This document shows positions 10,845 through 20,466 of a stretch of DNA of 64,000 bases, piece after piece. The position numbers and the translations under genes are program-made. Position 1 is the first letter of the stretch. Every line of letters begins with the position of its first letter. This stretch comes from Thermotoga sp. GTDB taxonomy: Bacteria > Thermotogota > Thermotogae > Mesoaciditogales > Mesoaciditogaceae. The notes beneath the pieces were generated by a model that was not told where the DNA came from, made no database searches, and saw only the letters and a list, made by a program, of their open reading frames with translations. Location: assembly GCA_020722015.1 (NCBI GenBank), contig DYLQ01000003.1, positions 32,678 through 96,677 on the forward strand, written 5' to 3'.

Positions 10845-11578
10845 CTTCCTCCTATTGATAAGGCACCCTTAACATTTGAGTCTTCAATTATCACAAACGT
10901 GCCATTTGTCAAATTGTTTTTAATTTTCTCGAGATCCGAACCGTTGCAGATGACAAGATTGGCATGTTCGACTCTTTTTAAAATTATATTCCAAATCATG
11001 CCAAAATTCAAAACATAGCCTGAACACATCGATCTAAGTCTGAAAAAAACAGGATTGTCTTCGAAAATCTCAATATTGGTACCTATTTTGTGCTTTTCAA
11101 TCCCCCTTAGAGCACTTCCGAGAATCAAAACATCGTCAAAATGCCCAAGAGATAAAATAAAATCCACAATTTGGTCTGAAATATTTGGTAATGACCAAAA
11201 AACCCTTATTCCCTTTGCACCCCTTAATCGTTCTTCAAGCAAAATCGAAGCGCTTATCCCATCCGTTATTTCTCTTTTATGCATCGAATTTGCGATCTTC
11301 GTCGTGAATCTTTCATCCATAAGATAGACAGGAACGGGTGAAAAAACCTTTCCTATCTCTATTGCCTTATCCACTGCCGCATAGGTCGAAAGTGTGAAAT
11401 TCATCTTCAAATTGATCGGTAATCCCATGATTATCTCAGAAAATGGTTGATTTTCCTCTAATTCATCGAATATCCTACTGCTATCGACCGTTTTAACCTT
11501 TGATACGATCATTTCAGAAGGATCGGTAAAAGCAAGGCCGGTTCTTTTTGTTCCGAAATCAATAGCCACTTTTTTCAT
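10811..11578 (-). CDS. YqgF/RuvX-like RNase H-fold protein with C-terminal extension
   Basis: VAIDFGTKRTGLAFTD, IIMGLPINL, VYLMDERFTT; about 120 extra C-terminal residues. Start probably at the second Met (11578) of the 258 aa ORF. Confidence 0.8.
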   Translation of the reverse strand: MKKVAIDFGTKRTGLAFTDPSEMIVSKVKTVDSSRIFDELEENQPFSEIIMGLPINLKMNFTLSTYAAVDKAIEIGKVFSPVPVYLMDERFTTKIANSMHKREITDGISASILLEERLRGAKGIRVFWSLPNISDQIVDFILSLGHFDDVLILGSALRGIEKHKIGTNIEIFEDNPVFFRLRSMCSGYVLNFGMIWNIILKRVEHANLVICNGSDLEKIKNNLTNGTFVIIEDSNVKGALSIGGRWLKIEKIDKK

Positions 11579-14510
11579 GTGCTTCAAATGGAGTTTGAAA
11601 TATTTTGGCTATATTCTTGACTTGAGAATTCATAAGATCTCTTTCAAGTACTTTCAATGCAAATTTCTCCATCCATCCTTCTTTTTCTCGTAGAGAATTT
11701 TCAATTTCGTCTGTTGTAGGGATCCTCGTTATTGTCTTTCCGTTCAAAACGGAGATTTCTGAAAGTATAGAGAGATAAATTTTGGCAATTGCTTTTGAAG
11801 ATGCCATTTCAGAACGTATAAGGACATCTACCATGTCGCCTGATGAATTTTTAAGGATCTTGGCGCTCTCTACAACTTTTGCAGGTAAGGGAAAGAGTTC
11901 TTCAAGATCTCTCATGTTTTTTTGAACATCATCGGTGCCAAAAATTATTTGGACAGTCATATTTTCTCTTTTCAAAATTGCAGGAGGTCTGAGAAATTGG
12001 CTGTGATTTCTTGGGAAATCGTAATAGATGATCCTTTCAAATTCCATCTTTGGAATCATGGCTCCTGTTACAAGTAAAAGATTTATTCTGCCATGTTTTA
12101 AATCAATAGATTTATCTTCACCTGGAATGTAAGTTGATATCTCTCTATTCGTGCACATTGCAGGGTAAATCTTACATAGTTTGATGTAAAAAGATTTCAA
12201 ACTTCGGACGTCAGAAAAAACGATGATCGATTTTGTTTTATCTTCTATGAGTTCTTCTATTATATCCATCTTGTTTAAGACATTTCTGTCATCTATCACG
12301 CCTAAATTCTGTTTTTGAAATATGTTGAAAATTTTGCAATTGAAAGTATCTATGATCTTCGTTTCTTCCTCTTTACTTAAAAAAGAAGAAAAAAAGATAA
12401 GACTCTTTGGTTGATTTTTTTGAACGATATTTGAAAGATAGTCAAATGTAGATGATTGAATCATCATTTGCGGCTCGCAGATTATAAGATTTGTTCTTTC
12501 TTTTAACACTCTTGAAAGAGAGAAGACATTTGTGAAGATCAGATCTCCGCCTTTAATCAGTGAATGAAGAGCATCAACGTATTCAATCGTCAAACTAAGA
12601 TCGGCCAAAGCGGCGGAAACAGAATTGTAAATATCGGCAAGCATTGAATTTGTTGGAAGAACGACAACAAGCTTCTTTGATTTTTGAATCATTCTGATGA
12701 TAATTTCCTCTACAATGTTGGGTGAACTGATTACGAGAGTATTCCCATTTTTGTCCAAATTCTCAAATTCCATATCATCAAAATGATGATCATGTTTAAC
12801 AAAGATCTTCTCTTCATTTTTGACATCCATATCTATTATGTTAAGTTGGTATCTTTCACTTCCATTCCATGAATTTTTCCAAACATTAACGACCACATCG
12901 GCTATTTTTGATCCGCGAGAAAATCTGAAAGTATTTGTCATATCAAGCAATCCAAAACCTATACCTTCAAATTTTCTTTCTTTGGATTTCAAAATCATTT
13001 TAAAACTGCTTTTCCCGATGGGTTTCAGTTGATCTATCGCTAAATTTCTGATAAGGAAAACAGGTTCTGGGTTTCCGTTCCCAAAAGGTTTCAATTTCCC
13101 CACACTGTCTATGAATTTGTCATCGATCTCTTCAAGGGTTATCTCATCATCTATCAACAATTCCGGTTTGAGAAGTTTCGTATCGTAATCGGTCATTATT
13201 TCATTTATCCTTGATTTAAAAACTTCTATCTTGTCCGTTTTAATAGAAAACCCTGCTGCCATTTTATGGCCACCGAATTCATCAAGCAGATCTCTTGCTT
13301 TGCCAAGAATATCAATGATGTTAATTCCTTCAATGCTTCTTGCCGATCCACGAGCCGTATCGCCATCTACGGTTATCATCAACGTCGGTTTATGGTACAT
13401 CGATAGAATTCTCGATGCCACAATTCCTATAACTCCCGGGTGCCAATTTTTGTGATCTAAAACAAGAATTTTTAGATTTTCAAAATCATCTAAACTATCT
13501 AAATTTGCTATGGCTTCCTGATATATTTCGTTTTCTATTATTTGTCTTTCTTGGTTTTTCTTTACAAGTTCATCGGCAAGTCTAAGGGCTTTTTTAGGAT
13601 CTTCTTCAATTACAAGCTGAAGTGCCGTAATGGCATTGTCTATTCGCCCGACAGCATTTATCTTAGGAGCTATTCTAAAACCTACATCGTGTGTTTTTAC
13701 ATTCTCGAAATCAACATTGGAAGCTTCCATCAAAGCAGAAATACCGATTCTGTTTTTCATTGATAACAATTGAATGCCTTTATAAACGAAATATCTATTT
13801 TCTCCAAGCAGTGGAACTATATCGGCAATTGTACCCAATGCCACTATATCAAGGTATTTTTCAAGATCATCATTCAAGCCAAGACGCATTTTTATTGCAT
13901 CAACAACTTTGTAAGCAACTCCGACACCTGAAAAATTTTTAAAACGGTAACGATCGTCAGAACATTTTGGGTTGACTATCGCAGTTGCGCGTGGAGTTTC
14001 TTCCTTAGGTTCGTGATGATCTGTAACTATGACTTTACACCCAAGAGAATTTGCATAATCTATTTCTTCTATAGAGGTTATCCCACAATCAACGGTTAAA
14101 AAGTGCTTTTTACCTTCATTTGCAAATCTTTTTATGGCTTCTTTGCTTAGACCGTAACCATCATCCAATCTGCTTGGTATGTAGTACTCAACATTCCATC
14201 CCCATTTTTTCAACAATAGATAATAAAGAGCCGTTCCCGTTACGCCGTCAACGTCATAATCTCCGTAGATGATCAAAGGTGCTTTTTCGTCCCTTACCTT
14301 TATCAATTCATCAACAACATCGGCCATTCCGGCCATACCATAAGGATCTCCCAGAATTATTCTTTCCGGGAATAAAAGTTCTTCTGCTTCTTGAATGTTT
14401 TTAACTCTACTTGAAAGCATATGTGAAAGCAAAGCATCTATACCAAATTTTTTACTTAAAATCTGTTCCAATTCAACGTCAGATTCAATAATCCTCCATT
14501 CGCTTTTCAA
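11559..14510 (-). CDS. recJ: Single-stranded-DNA-specific exonuclease RecJ with long C-terminal extension
   Basis: DHH motifs IYGDYDVDGVTG, TVDCGITS, VTDHHEP; DHHA1 GGHKMAAGFSI; 983 aa. Confidence 0.97.
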   Translation of the reverse strand: MKSEWRIIESDVELEQILSKKFGIDALLSHMLSSRVKNIQEAEELLFPERIILGDPYGMAGMADVVDELIKVRDEKAPLIIYGDYDVDGVTGTALYYLLLKKWGWNVEYYIPSRLDDGYGLSKEAIKRFANEGKKHFLTVDCGITSIEEIDYANSLGCKVIVTDHHEPKEETPRATAIVNPKCSDDRYRFKNFSGVGVAYKVVDAIKMRLGLNDDLEKYLDIVALGTIADIVPLLGENRYFVYKGIQLLSMKNRIGISALMEASNVDFENVKTHDVGFRIAPKINAVGRIDNAITALQLVIEEDPKKALRLADELVKKNQERQIIENEIYQEAIANLDSLDDFENLKILVLDHKNWHPGVIGIVASRILSMYHKPTLMITVDGDTARGSARSIEGINIIDILGKARDLLDEFGGHKMAAGFSIKTDKIEVFKSRINEIMTDYDTKLLKPELLIDDEITLEEIDDKFIDSVGKLKPFGNGNPEPVFLIRNLAIDQLKPIGKSSFKMILKSKERKFEGIGFGLLDMTNTFRFSRGSKIADVVVNVWKNSWNGSERYQLNIIDMDVKNEEKIFVKHDHHFDDMEFENLDKNGNTLVISSPNIVEEIIIRMIQKSKKLVVVLPTNSMLADIYNSVSAALADLSLTIEYVDALHSLIKGGDLIFTNVFSLSRVLKERTNLIICEPQMMIQSSTFDYLSNIVQKNQPKSLIFFSSFLSKEEETKIIDTFNCKIFNIFQKQNLGVIDDRNVLNKMDIIEELIEDKTKSIIVFSDVRSLKSFYIKLCKIYPAMCTNREISTYIPGEDKSIDLKHGRINLLLVTGAMIPKMEFERIIYYDFPRNHSQFLRPPAILKRENMTVQIIFGTDDVQKNMRDLEELFPLPAKVVESAKILKNSSGDMVDVLIRSEMASSKAIAKIYLSILSEISVLNGKTITRIPTTDEIENSLREKEGWMEKFALKVLERDLMNSQVKNIAKIFQTPFEAHEKSGY

Positions 14511-14605
14511 TGAAAAACCTCTTTCGTTATTCTCTCGGATAGATTATATAACAAAAGAGGTTGAAATTCACAATGGATCATTTACAATGAATTTGACGAA
14601 GAAAA

Positions 14606-14757
14606 TATACTAAACCTTTTTCAAAATCAACATATAGATTTAAAATTTGACGGAGAGCAAATTGCCTTGTAGGTGGCCTCCGCAGCGTAGCGAGGACCAG
14701 ACACCGAAAGGCAATTGCTGAAGTCAAATGACTTAGTTTTTAAAAGATAATCTATAA
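14606..14757 (+). repeat. MITE-like palindromic repeat, copy A
   Basis: Left end TATACTAAAC; nested inverted arms TTTGAC/GTCAAA and AGCAA(A)TTGCCTT/AAGGCAATTGCT; matches copies B, C and D. Confidence 0.85.
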
Positions 14758-14780
14758 TCTCCTCTGCACTGTTGTTAGCG

Positions 14781-16181
14781 TTATACGTAATCCTTTATGA
14801 AGGCAAGGTATGCAAGATATGTCTGGTAAAGATCGGCCTTCGATACTATTTCAAATGGCGAGTGCATTCCGAGTAATGCCGGTCCAACATCAACCACATG
14901 CATGCCATATTCCGCAAAAAACAGGGCTATGGTACCTCCGCCTCCGACATCGACCTTGCCAAGTTCTCCAATTTGCCAAACGACGTTGTTATCATTGAAT
15001 ACTTTTCTTATCTTCGCCACGAATTCGGCATCGGCATCACTTGAACCGGCTTTACCGCGAGCCCCTGTGTACTTTGTAACGACCACACCTTTCCCCAGAA
15101 AAGCAGAATTATTTGCCTCAAAAACATCTTTGAACGTTGGATCAAGTGCGGCATTCACATCCGATGAGAGTACGGCTGTATCTTCTATGATTTCATCAAA
15201 AGTCACTTCAAGATCGATTCCTTTTGCCTTTAAAATTTTCTTCAAGGGCAACATCCAGAACTGATGAGATGCACCTGTACTGCCGTAACTTCCTATCTCT
15301 TCCTTGTCAAAGAAAAGTATCACGGTTGGCCTTGAAACTTTTGGGCTATCGATTAAGGCCTTAAGACTTGCAAAAGCACATATCTTGTCATCATGACCAT
15401 AAGCACCTATCATGCTTCTATCAAAACCTATTTGCCTCGGTTCAAAAGATGGCACTATTTCTAACTCCGCACTTGAAAGATCTTCTTCCGTTATTCCGTA
15501 TTTCTCATTTAATATCTTCAAAATGTTTAATTTCAATGGATCTTCAATTTTTTCAAAAGTTAAGGGTTTAGATCCTATTATGAGGTTCAACATCTCGCCA
15601 GTTATATCAGAAACTTTCTTATTTTCATTTCTGTCAAGGTGGGGCAAAAGATCACTTATAACGAAGACGGGATCCTTTGGGTCATTTCCAACGTTTACTT
15701 TAACGACACTTCCATCACTTTTTACAACCACTCCGATGATGGCAAGCGGTATGTTAAACCATTGATATTTCTTTATTCCACCGTAATAATGGGTTTTTGC
15801 AAGGGTTATGTTTGAATCTTCGTATATTGGTTTTGGCTTAAAGTCTATTCTTGGAGAATCTATGTGAGATGCTATAATGTTAAGACCTCCATTGAATTTT
15901 TTGGGAATTTTGTAAATTGCCAGAGCTTTACCTCTGTAAAGGTAATAAGCCTTTACTTCGTTTTTGTAATTCGCATCTTCAACAGGTTTGTAGCCATTTT
16001 TTTCGAGAAGATTTATCGCTTCTTCCGAAAAGATACGCTCTGTTTTTCCTCTTGACATGAAATCAATGTACTCTTTGGAGAATTCATCGACTTTCACTTC
16101 ATCGAGATCCTTCCAGGCATTCTTAGATTCAAACTCAAGTGACTTTTGCATTTCGGAATATGGTTTCTGTTTTCTTGGCAT
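14781..16181 (-). CDS. M18 family aminopeptidase
   Basis: NIIASHIDSPRIDFKP, FFDKEEIGSYGSTGA, GTIALFFAEYGMHVVDVGPALLGMHSPFE. Confidence 0.95.
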   Translation of the reverse strand: MPRKQKPYSEMQKSLEFESKNAWKDLDEVKVDEFSKEYIDFMSRGKTERIFSEEAINLLEKNGYKPVEDANYKNEVKAYYLYRGKALAIYKIPKKFNGGLNIIASHIDSPRIDFKPKPIYEDSNITLAKTHYYGGIKKYQWFNIPLAIIGVVVKSDGSVVKVNVGNDPKDPVFVISDLLPHLDRNENKKVSDITGEMLNLIIGSKPLTFEKIEDPLKLNILKILNEKYGITEEDLSSAELEIVPSFEPRQIGFDRSMIGAYGHDDKICAFASLKALIDSPKVSRPTVILFFDKEEIGSYGSTGASHQFWMLPLKKILKAKGIDLEVTFDEIIEDTAVLSSDVNAALDPTFKDVFEANNSAFLGKGVVVTKYTGARGKAGSSDADAEFVAKIRKVFNDNNVVWQIGELGKVDVGGGGTIALFFAEYGMHVVDVGPALLGMHSPFEIVSKADLYQTYLAYLAFIKDYV

Positions 16182-16231
16182 GAAATTTCCTCCCTTTAAA
16201 AAATTTGTGATTATGCAAATTTAAAGATCGA

Positions 16232-16819
16232 TCATTTTGTGTAAATCACTTCTGGAAAAGAAAGATTCATAGGACCTTCCCATGTTAACACTGAATTCTC
16301 GACGGTTGTCGGGGTTGGGCTGACAGAAATTATTTTGCTCCCGTTTGGAAATCTGAAGGTTACAATCGATCCGTTATCAAGTTTCATTCCCACCTTTCCC
16401 ATGGAAACGATGTAGTCCGATCCATTAACGGTTATTATCCCATCGACAACACTATGTTCGTTGAATTGAAGTGTATTGGCGTTGACTATCGTTGCCGTAG
16501 AATCATAACTTACCGGAACAAAAGATAATTTCGTGGAATTTGAAAGGTTTTGAAACATTTGCTGGTAAGATTTGAATTTTTCCTGAGGAGTTAATTTGTT
16601 AAATTCATCGATTGCCTTCTGAAGATCGGAAGGATTTGCATAGTAAAGTTTCACACTGTCGTTTATCGTAACAGGTGTTGCGTAATCAAAAATATATTCC
16701 GCTTGGTAGGAAAGCTGCTGGTATGGTGGTTTCTTGTTAGTCGTCAGAATGAATTGAACGATCATTACAACTACAAGAACACCAACCATTATCCACAAAA
16801 ACTTGTTGTACTTTCTCAT
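16232..16819 (-). CDS. Hypothetical membrane-anchored protein
   Basis: 195 aa, single N-terminal TM segment then extracytoplasmic-looking domain; ordinary codon pattern, no antisense competitor. Confidence 0.65.
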   Translation of the reverse strand: MRKYNKFLWIMVGVLVVVMIVQFILTTNKKPPYQQLSYQAEYIFDYATPVTINDSVKLYYANPSDLQKAIDEFNKLTPQEKFKSYQQMFQNLSNSTKLSFVPVSYDSTATIVNANTLQFNEHSVVDGIITVNGSDYIVSMGKVGMKLDNGSIVTFRFPNGSKIISVSPTPTTVENSVLTWEGPMNLSFPEVIYTK

Positions 16820-16833
16820 TCAAATACCTCCAT

Positions 16834-17115
16834 TTAAAATTCATGAGTTTTTCTCCAAAGATCTATTAGGTATTCACCCAAATATTTGACCTCTTCTATT
16901 GAATCGAACTTTGCTATCTCTTCTTCAAGTATGTGCTTGAGATCAATCTTTGTTTGTTTCGATGATGCAGTAGTGGTGTCATCGTTTAATTTATTCAATA
17001 TTTCCATAGCAATCATATGAGTGATCTCATGAAATAACTCTTCGATCGCTTTATTCTCCTCGTTTTCTGATCTTGTTGCTTGTGCTTTTTTGTAAGAAAA
17101 AAAGTAATCTGCCAT
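16834..17115 (-). CDS. Hypothetical protein, 93 aa
   Basis: Intact ORF co-directional with neighbours. Confidence 0.55.
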   Translation of the reverse strand: MADYFFSYKKAQATRSENEENKAIEELFHEITHMIAMEILNKLNDDTTTASSKQTKIDLKHILEEEIAKFDSIEEVKYLGEYLIDLWRKTHEF

Positions 17116-17207
17116 TTTATCACCACTACTGATTTTCTAAATTAAACGTCTACGAGAGATTTCACTTTCTGTCTATCGCGTGCTGTACACTATTTCCCCT
17201 TCTAATT

Positions 17208-18494
17208 TTAACGCAATTTCGACATAATTTTGCTTCTTATTTCTTCTAATCTGTCTTCAAGATCATTTTCATACTCTTTAGTTGAGTCGTAAGAAATGAT
17301 TCCATTGACAATAGTCATATAAACTTTTGCGTCTCTTAAAAAATCGAAGATGAGCTTTCTCAAAATAGGGCGTTTTTGATCTCCAAGGGTACATTCGCAA
17401 TCGTATATCGCAAGATCCGCGGTATATCCCGGCGCTATTTTACCCATTGGTTTGCCAAAAAGTCTTGTGCCAAGACGGTAGCTGTTTTCAAGAAGCATTT
17501 TTTTGGTTTGATAAACAGAATCAAAATCGGCTCCTTCTTTGAGCATTTTTCTTAAAAGAAAAGTTACCTGCGCTTCCATCAAAATTGAAAGATCTGGTAT
17601 CGCACCTGTTCCCAAAGAGACATTAACACTTCTGCCCATCATTCCATCTATATTTGGAAATTGACTTCCATGCGTCATCATTTGTCTTGTACAGTAAACG
17701 GCTAATGTACCGGAAGCAGCCATGACATCAAGATCTGTCTCTGTGAAGTGGCGTGCGTTAACTATTATCATCCTGTCGCCTAAAAGATTGAGATGTCTCA
17801 ATCTTTCAAGATTTGACATACCGTATTTTGTAAAAGCTTCCTGTTCTTCTTTCTGTTCATCGGAAAGCACTATGGCTACGAAAGCATCTATCTCTTTGGC
17901 AAAATTTTTCAAAATTATCATCGAATTTTCGTCAAAGTTAGTTATTGAATTCAACGGTATGTACTTAGGTTTCTCACCTGATTTGATAAGCCTTTGAAGG
18001 TCTTCTGGAGTTTGAATGCTTTCTCCGACTCCGAATTTGAATGGATGCATTTTAGAAACGATCTGGAGGTTTTTTTCAACATCTATTTTGTGAAGATACC
18101 TGTCTATTGAACCAATCACGCATGTTATGCCATGTTTTAAACCTTCAACGGCGATCTTTTCTGCGATTGTGAAAAAAATGTTGTCATCAAAAGAAGACTG
18201 AAGTACGTCGTAAATTTTCCTTTTAAGATCTTCAGGTGGAAACCCTGTTTTTTCTTCTATTCCAAAATCTGGAAAAATGAAAGATTCAAAATTAACATAA
18301 GTATCCACGAAGCCAGGTAAAATCGTTCCTCTTCCGCCGTCTACAATTTCCCTTTCTGTTTTTCCGTATTTCTTTTCGATTTCTTCTCTTTCTCCGACGT
18401 CTATTATCTCATCGCCTTTTATTTCTATTGCACCGTTTTCAATCATCCCAGATTCAATGTCATTTGTTACGATTTTGACATTCGTTACAAGCAT
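17208..18494 (-). CDS. Amidohydrolase-superfamily protein, apparently lacking metal-binding residues
   Basis: GTILPGFVDTY..., GMMGRSVNVSLGTGAIPD, GKIAPGYTADLAIYD; overall SsnA/ATZ-TRZ-like architecture. Confidence 0.88.
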   Translation of the reverse strand: MLVTNVKIVTNDIESGMIENGAIEIKGDEIIDVGEREEIEKKYGKTEREIVDGGRGTILPGFVDTYVNFESFIFPDFGIEEKTGFPPEDLKRKIYDVLQSSFDDNIFFTIAEKIAVEGLKHGITCVIGSIDRYLHKIDVEKNLQIVSKMHPFKFGVGESIQTPEDLQRLIKSGEKPKYIPLNSITNFDENSMIILKNFAKEIDAFVAIVLSDEQKEEQEAFTKYGMSNLERLRHLNLLGDRMIIVNARHFTETDLDVMAASGTLAVYCTRQMMTHGSQFPNIDGMMGRSVNVSLGTGAIPDLSILMEAQVTFLLRKMLKEGADFDSVYQTKKMLLENSYRLGTRLFGKPMGKIAPGYTADLAIYDCECTLGDQKRPILRKLIFDFLRDAKVYMTIVNGIISYDSTKEYENDLEDRLEEIRSKIMSKLR

Positions 18495-18560
18495 GCAGAT
18501 TTGACCCCCTCATCTTACGAGATATTCAACATTTAATTTTACCACCTTAAAGGGATAAAG

Positions 18561-18582
18561 TAAAAGCGGTCGTAGAGACCGC
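18561..18582 (-). terminator. Rho-independent terminator downstream of tRNA-Leu
   Basis: Minus-strand GCGGTC-TCTAC-GACCGC followed by TTTTA. Confidence 0.75.
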
Positions 18583-18585
18583 CTT

Positions 18586-18676
18586 TGGTGCCGAGAGTGG
18601 GAATTGAACCCACACGAACCTTTCCGGTTCACTGGATTTTGAGTCCAGCGCGTCTGCCAGTTCCGCCATCTCGGCA
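18586..18676 (-). tRNA. tRNA-Leu, anticodon CAA, CCA encoded
   Basis: Minus strand TGCCGAGATGGCGGAACTGGCAGACGCGCTGGACTCAAAATCCAG...GGGTTCAATTCCCACTCTCGGCACCA; long variable arm, anticodon loop CTCAAAA. Confidence 0.97.
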
Positions 18677-18721
18677 TACACTTTTTATTTTATCACAATA
18701 CTTAAGACTTTTCAACTGTCA

Positions 18722-18771
18722 TAGTGAACTACTCATTGAAATGGGGAGAATTCTTGCCCTCGTTTCCTAAA
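18722..18771 (+). repeat. Dispersed hairpin repeat copy 1 (IS200/IS605-end-like)
   Basis: TAGTGAACTACTC-ATTGAAATGGGGAGAATTCTTGCCCTCGTTTCCTA; near-identical to the reverse complement of 46736-46787. Confidence 0.75.
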
Positions 18772-18805
18772 CGAAGTAAATCAAAAATGGTATAGATAAC
18801 CGTTC

Positions 18806-19225
18806 TTACTCAATGGCTTTCTGAAGAGCGTGCCAGGCGAGAGTTGCACATTTTATGCGCATGGGATATTTATGAATGTTGCTGAAAACTTTCGCATCTT
18901 TTAAATCATCCGCAGGTACTTTTCCTTCCCTTATCATTTCAAGAAATTCATCGCAAAAGTGCTTTGCTTCTTTAACGCTTAAACCCTTCATGACCTCCGT
19001 CATGACGGAAGCCGATGCCATGCTTATCGCACATCCCATTCCCGTGAATTTCAAATCTTTTATCTTTTCATTTTCAAATTTAATTTGAAGAGAAATCTGA
19101 TCGCCGCACGAAGAATTGGTCATTTGAATTTCTCTGTCAAAATTTTCCAGTTTACCAAAATTTCTTGGATGCCGTTGATGATCCATAATCACTTCGGCGT
19201 AAAGATCTGAAAGTTCATCCATCAA
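18806..19225 (-). CDS. sufU: Fe-S cluster assembly protein SufU
   Basis: DHQRHPRNFG, NSSCGDQI, GMGCAISMASASVM; adjacent to sufS. Confidence 0.95.
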   Translation of the reverse strand: MMDELSDLYAEVIMDHQRHPRNFGKLENFDREIQMTNSSCGDQISLQIKFENEKIKDLKFTGMGCAISMASASVMTEVMKGLSVKEAKHFCDEFLEMIREGKVPADDLKDAKVFSNIHKYPMRIKCATLAWHALQKAIE

Positions 19226-20466
19226 AATCGCCTCTTTGCGTCTTCTATAGCATCGACAAGAGCATCAACATCGGATTTGTCATTGTATATGTAAAAACTT
19301 GCACGTGCAGTTGCCATGAAATCGACCTTTAAGGCTCTTAAAATCGGCTGGGCGCAATGATGACCACTTCTTATTGCAATACCATTTGAATCCAAAACAG
19401 CCGCGACATCGTGAGGATGAATTCCTTTGATGTTGAACGTAACGATGCCGGCACGTTTTTCGATTTCTTTTGGTCCGTAAAGGGTAACGCGATCTACGCT
19501 TTTCAACTTTGAGTAGGCGTATTCAAACAGAGATCTTTCATGTTCAAGAATGTTTTCCATTCCTATTTCATCAAGGTACTCTATTGCACTTGCAAGCCCG
19601 ATAGCACCTTCAACATTAGGTGTTCCGGCTTCATATCTGTCCGGCGCACAAGCGAAAGTCGTGGATTCGTCTTTAACTTCGTCGATCATTCCACCGCCCG
19701 TCAAAAATGGTTTTAAAGATTCCAACATATCTTTTTTCGCATAGAGTACGCCTATTCCCATCGGTCCCAACATTTTGTGCCCCGAAAAGGAAAGAAAATC
19801 CGCATCCATGTTTTTCACATCTGTCGGCATCGATGGGACGGACTGCGCACCGTCTACAACCAAAATGGCACCATTTTCATGGACTGTTTTTGAAATTTCT
19901 TCAACAGGATTTATAATTCCGAATGAATTCGTCATTCTCGCACATGCAACTATCTTGGTTTTTGAAGTAATTGATTTTTTAAACTCAACCATGTTTATCG
20001 TTCCATCTATATTAAGAGGGACAACTTTGAATTTACATTTTTTCCTCATGGCCAACTGTTGCCAAGGAACGAAGTCACTGTGATGTTCGCTTGTCATAAC
20101 TATTATTTCATCATCCTCAGATACGTTAGGATCTCCCCATCCATAAGCAATCATGTTTATGGATTCAGTCGTTCCGGATGTGAATATCACCTCATCTTCA
20201 TCGGCGTTTATGAATTTTGCCACGGCTTTTCTTGCGTTGTTGTAAGAAACCGTGGTTTGTTCTCCCAGATAATGGGCACTTCTTGATACATTCGCATTTT
20301 CCGATTTGTAGAAATGGGATATTCGTTCTATTACAGATAACGGTTTTTGAGTTGTTGCGGCATTATCAAGATAAACAAGTTTCTTGCCATTCGGAAGAAC
20401 GGTTGAAAGTATGGGAAAATCTTTTTTCAAATCAGATCCTAATCGATATTGCATTTTCGATCTCAT
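19222..20466 (-). CDS. sufS: Cysteine desulfurase SufS
   Basis: VYLDNAATTQKP, SFSGHKMLGPMGIGVLY, RSGHHCAQP. Confidence 0.97.
   Translation of the reverse strand: MRSKMQYRLGSDLKKDFPILSTVLPNGKKLVYLDNAATTQKPLSVIERISHFYKSENANVSRSAHYLGEQTTVSYNNARKAVAKFINADEDEVIFTSGTTESINMIAYGWGDPNVSEDDEIIVMTSEHHSDFVPWQQLAMRKKCKFKVVPLNIDGTINMVEFKKSITSKTKIVACARMTNSFGIINPVEEISKTVHENGAILVVDGAQSVPSMPTDVKNMDADFLSFSGHKMLGPMGIGVLYAKKDMLESLKPFLTGGGMIDEVKDESTTFACAPDRYEAGTPNVEGAIGLASAIEYLDEIGMENILEHERSLFEYAYSKLKSVDRVTLYGPKEIEKRAGIVTFNIKGIHPHDVAAVLDSNGIAIRSGHHCAQPILRALKVDFMATARASFYIYNDKSDVDALVDAIEDAKRRF

Noticed and set aside
14606-14757. Simple rho-independent terminator for recJ-upstream region
   Set aside because: No T-tract next to a compact GC stem, and the same 150-bp unit recurs elsewhere, so a dispersed repeat explains it better.
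18585-18770. 61-aa ORF MVPRVGIEPTRTFPVHWILSPARLPVPPSRH...
   Set aside because: It is the antisense translation of the tRNA-Leu gene, a classic spurious ORF.
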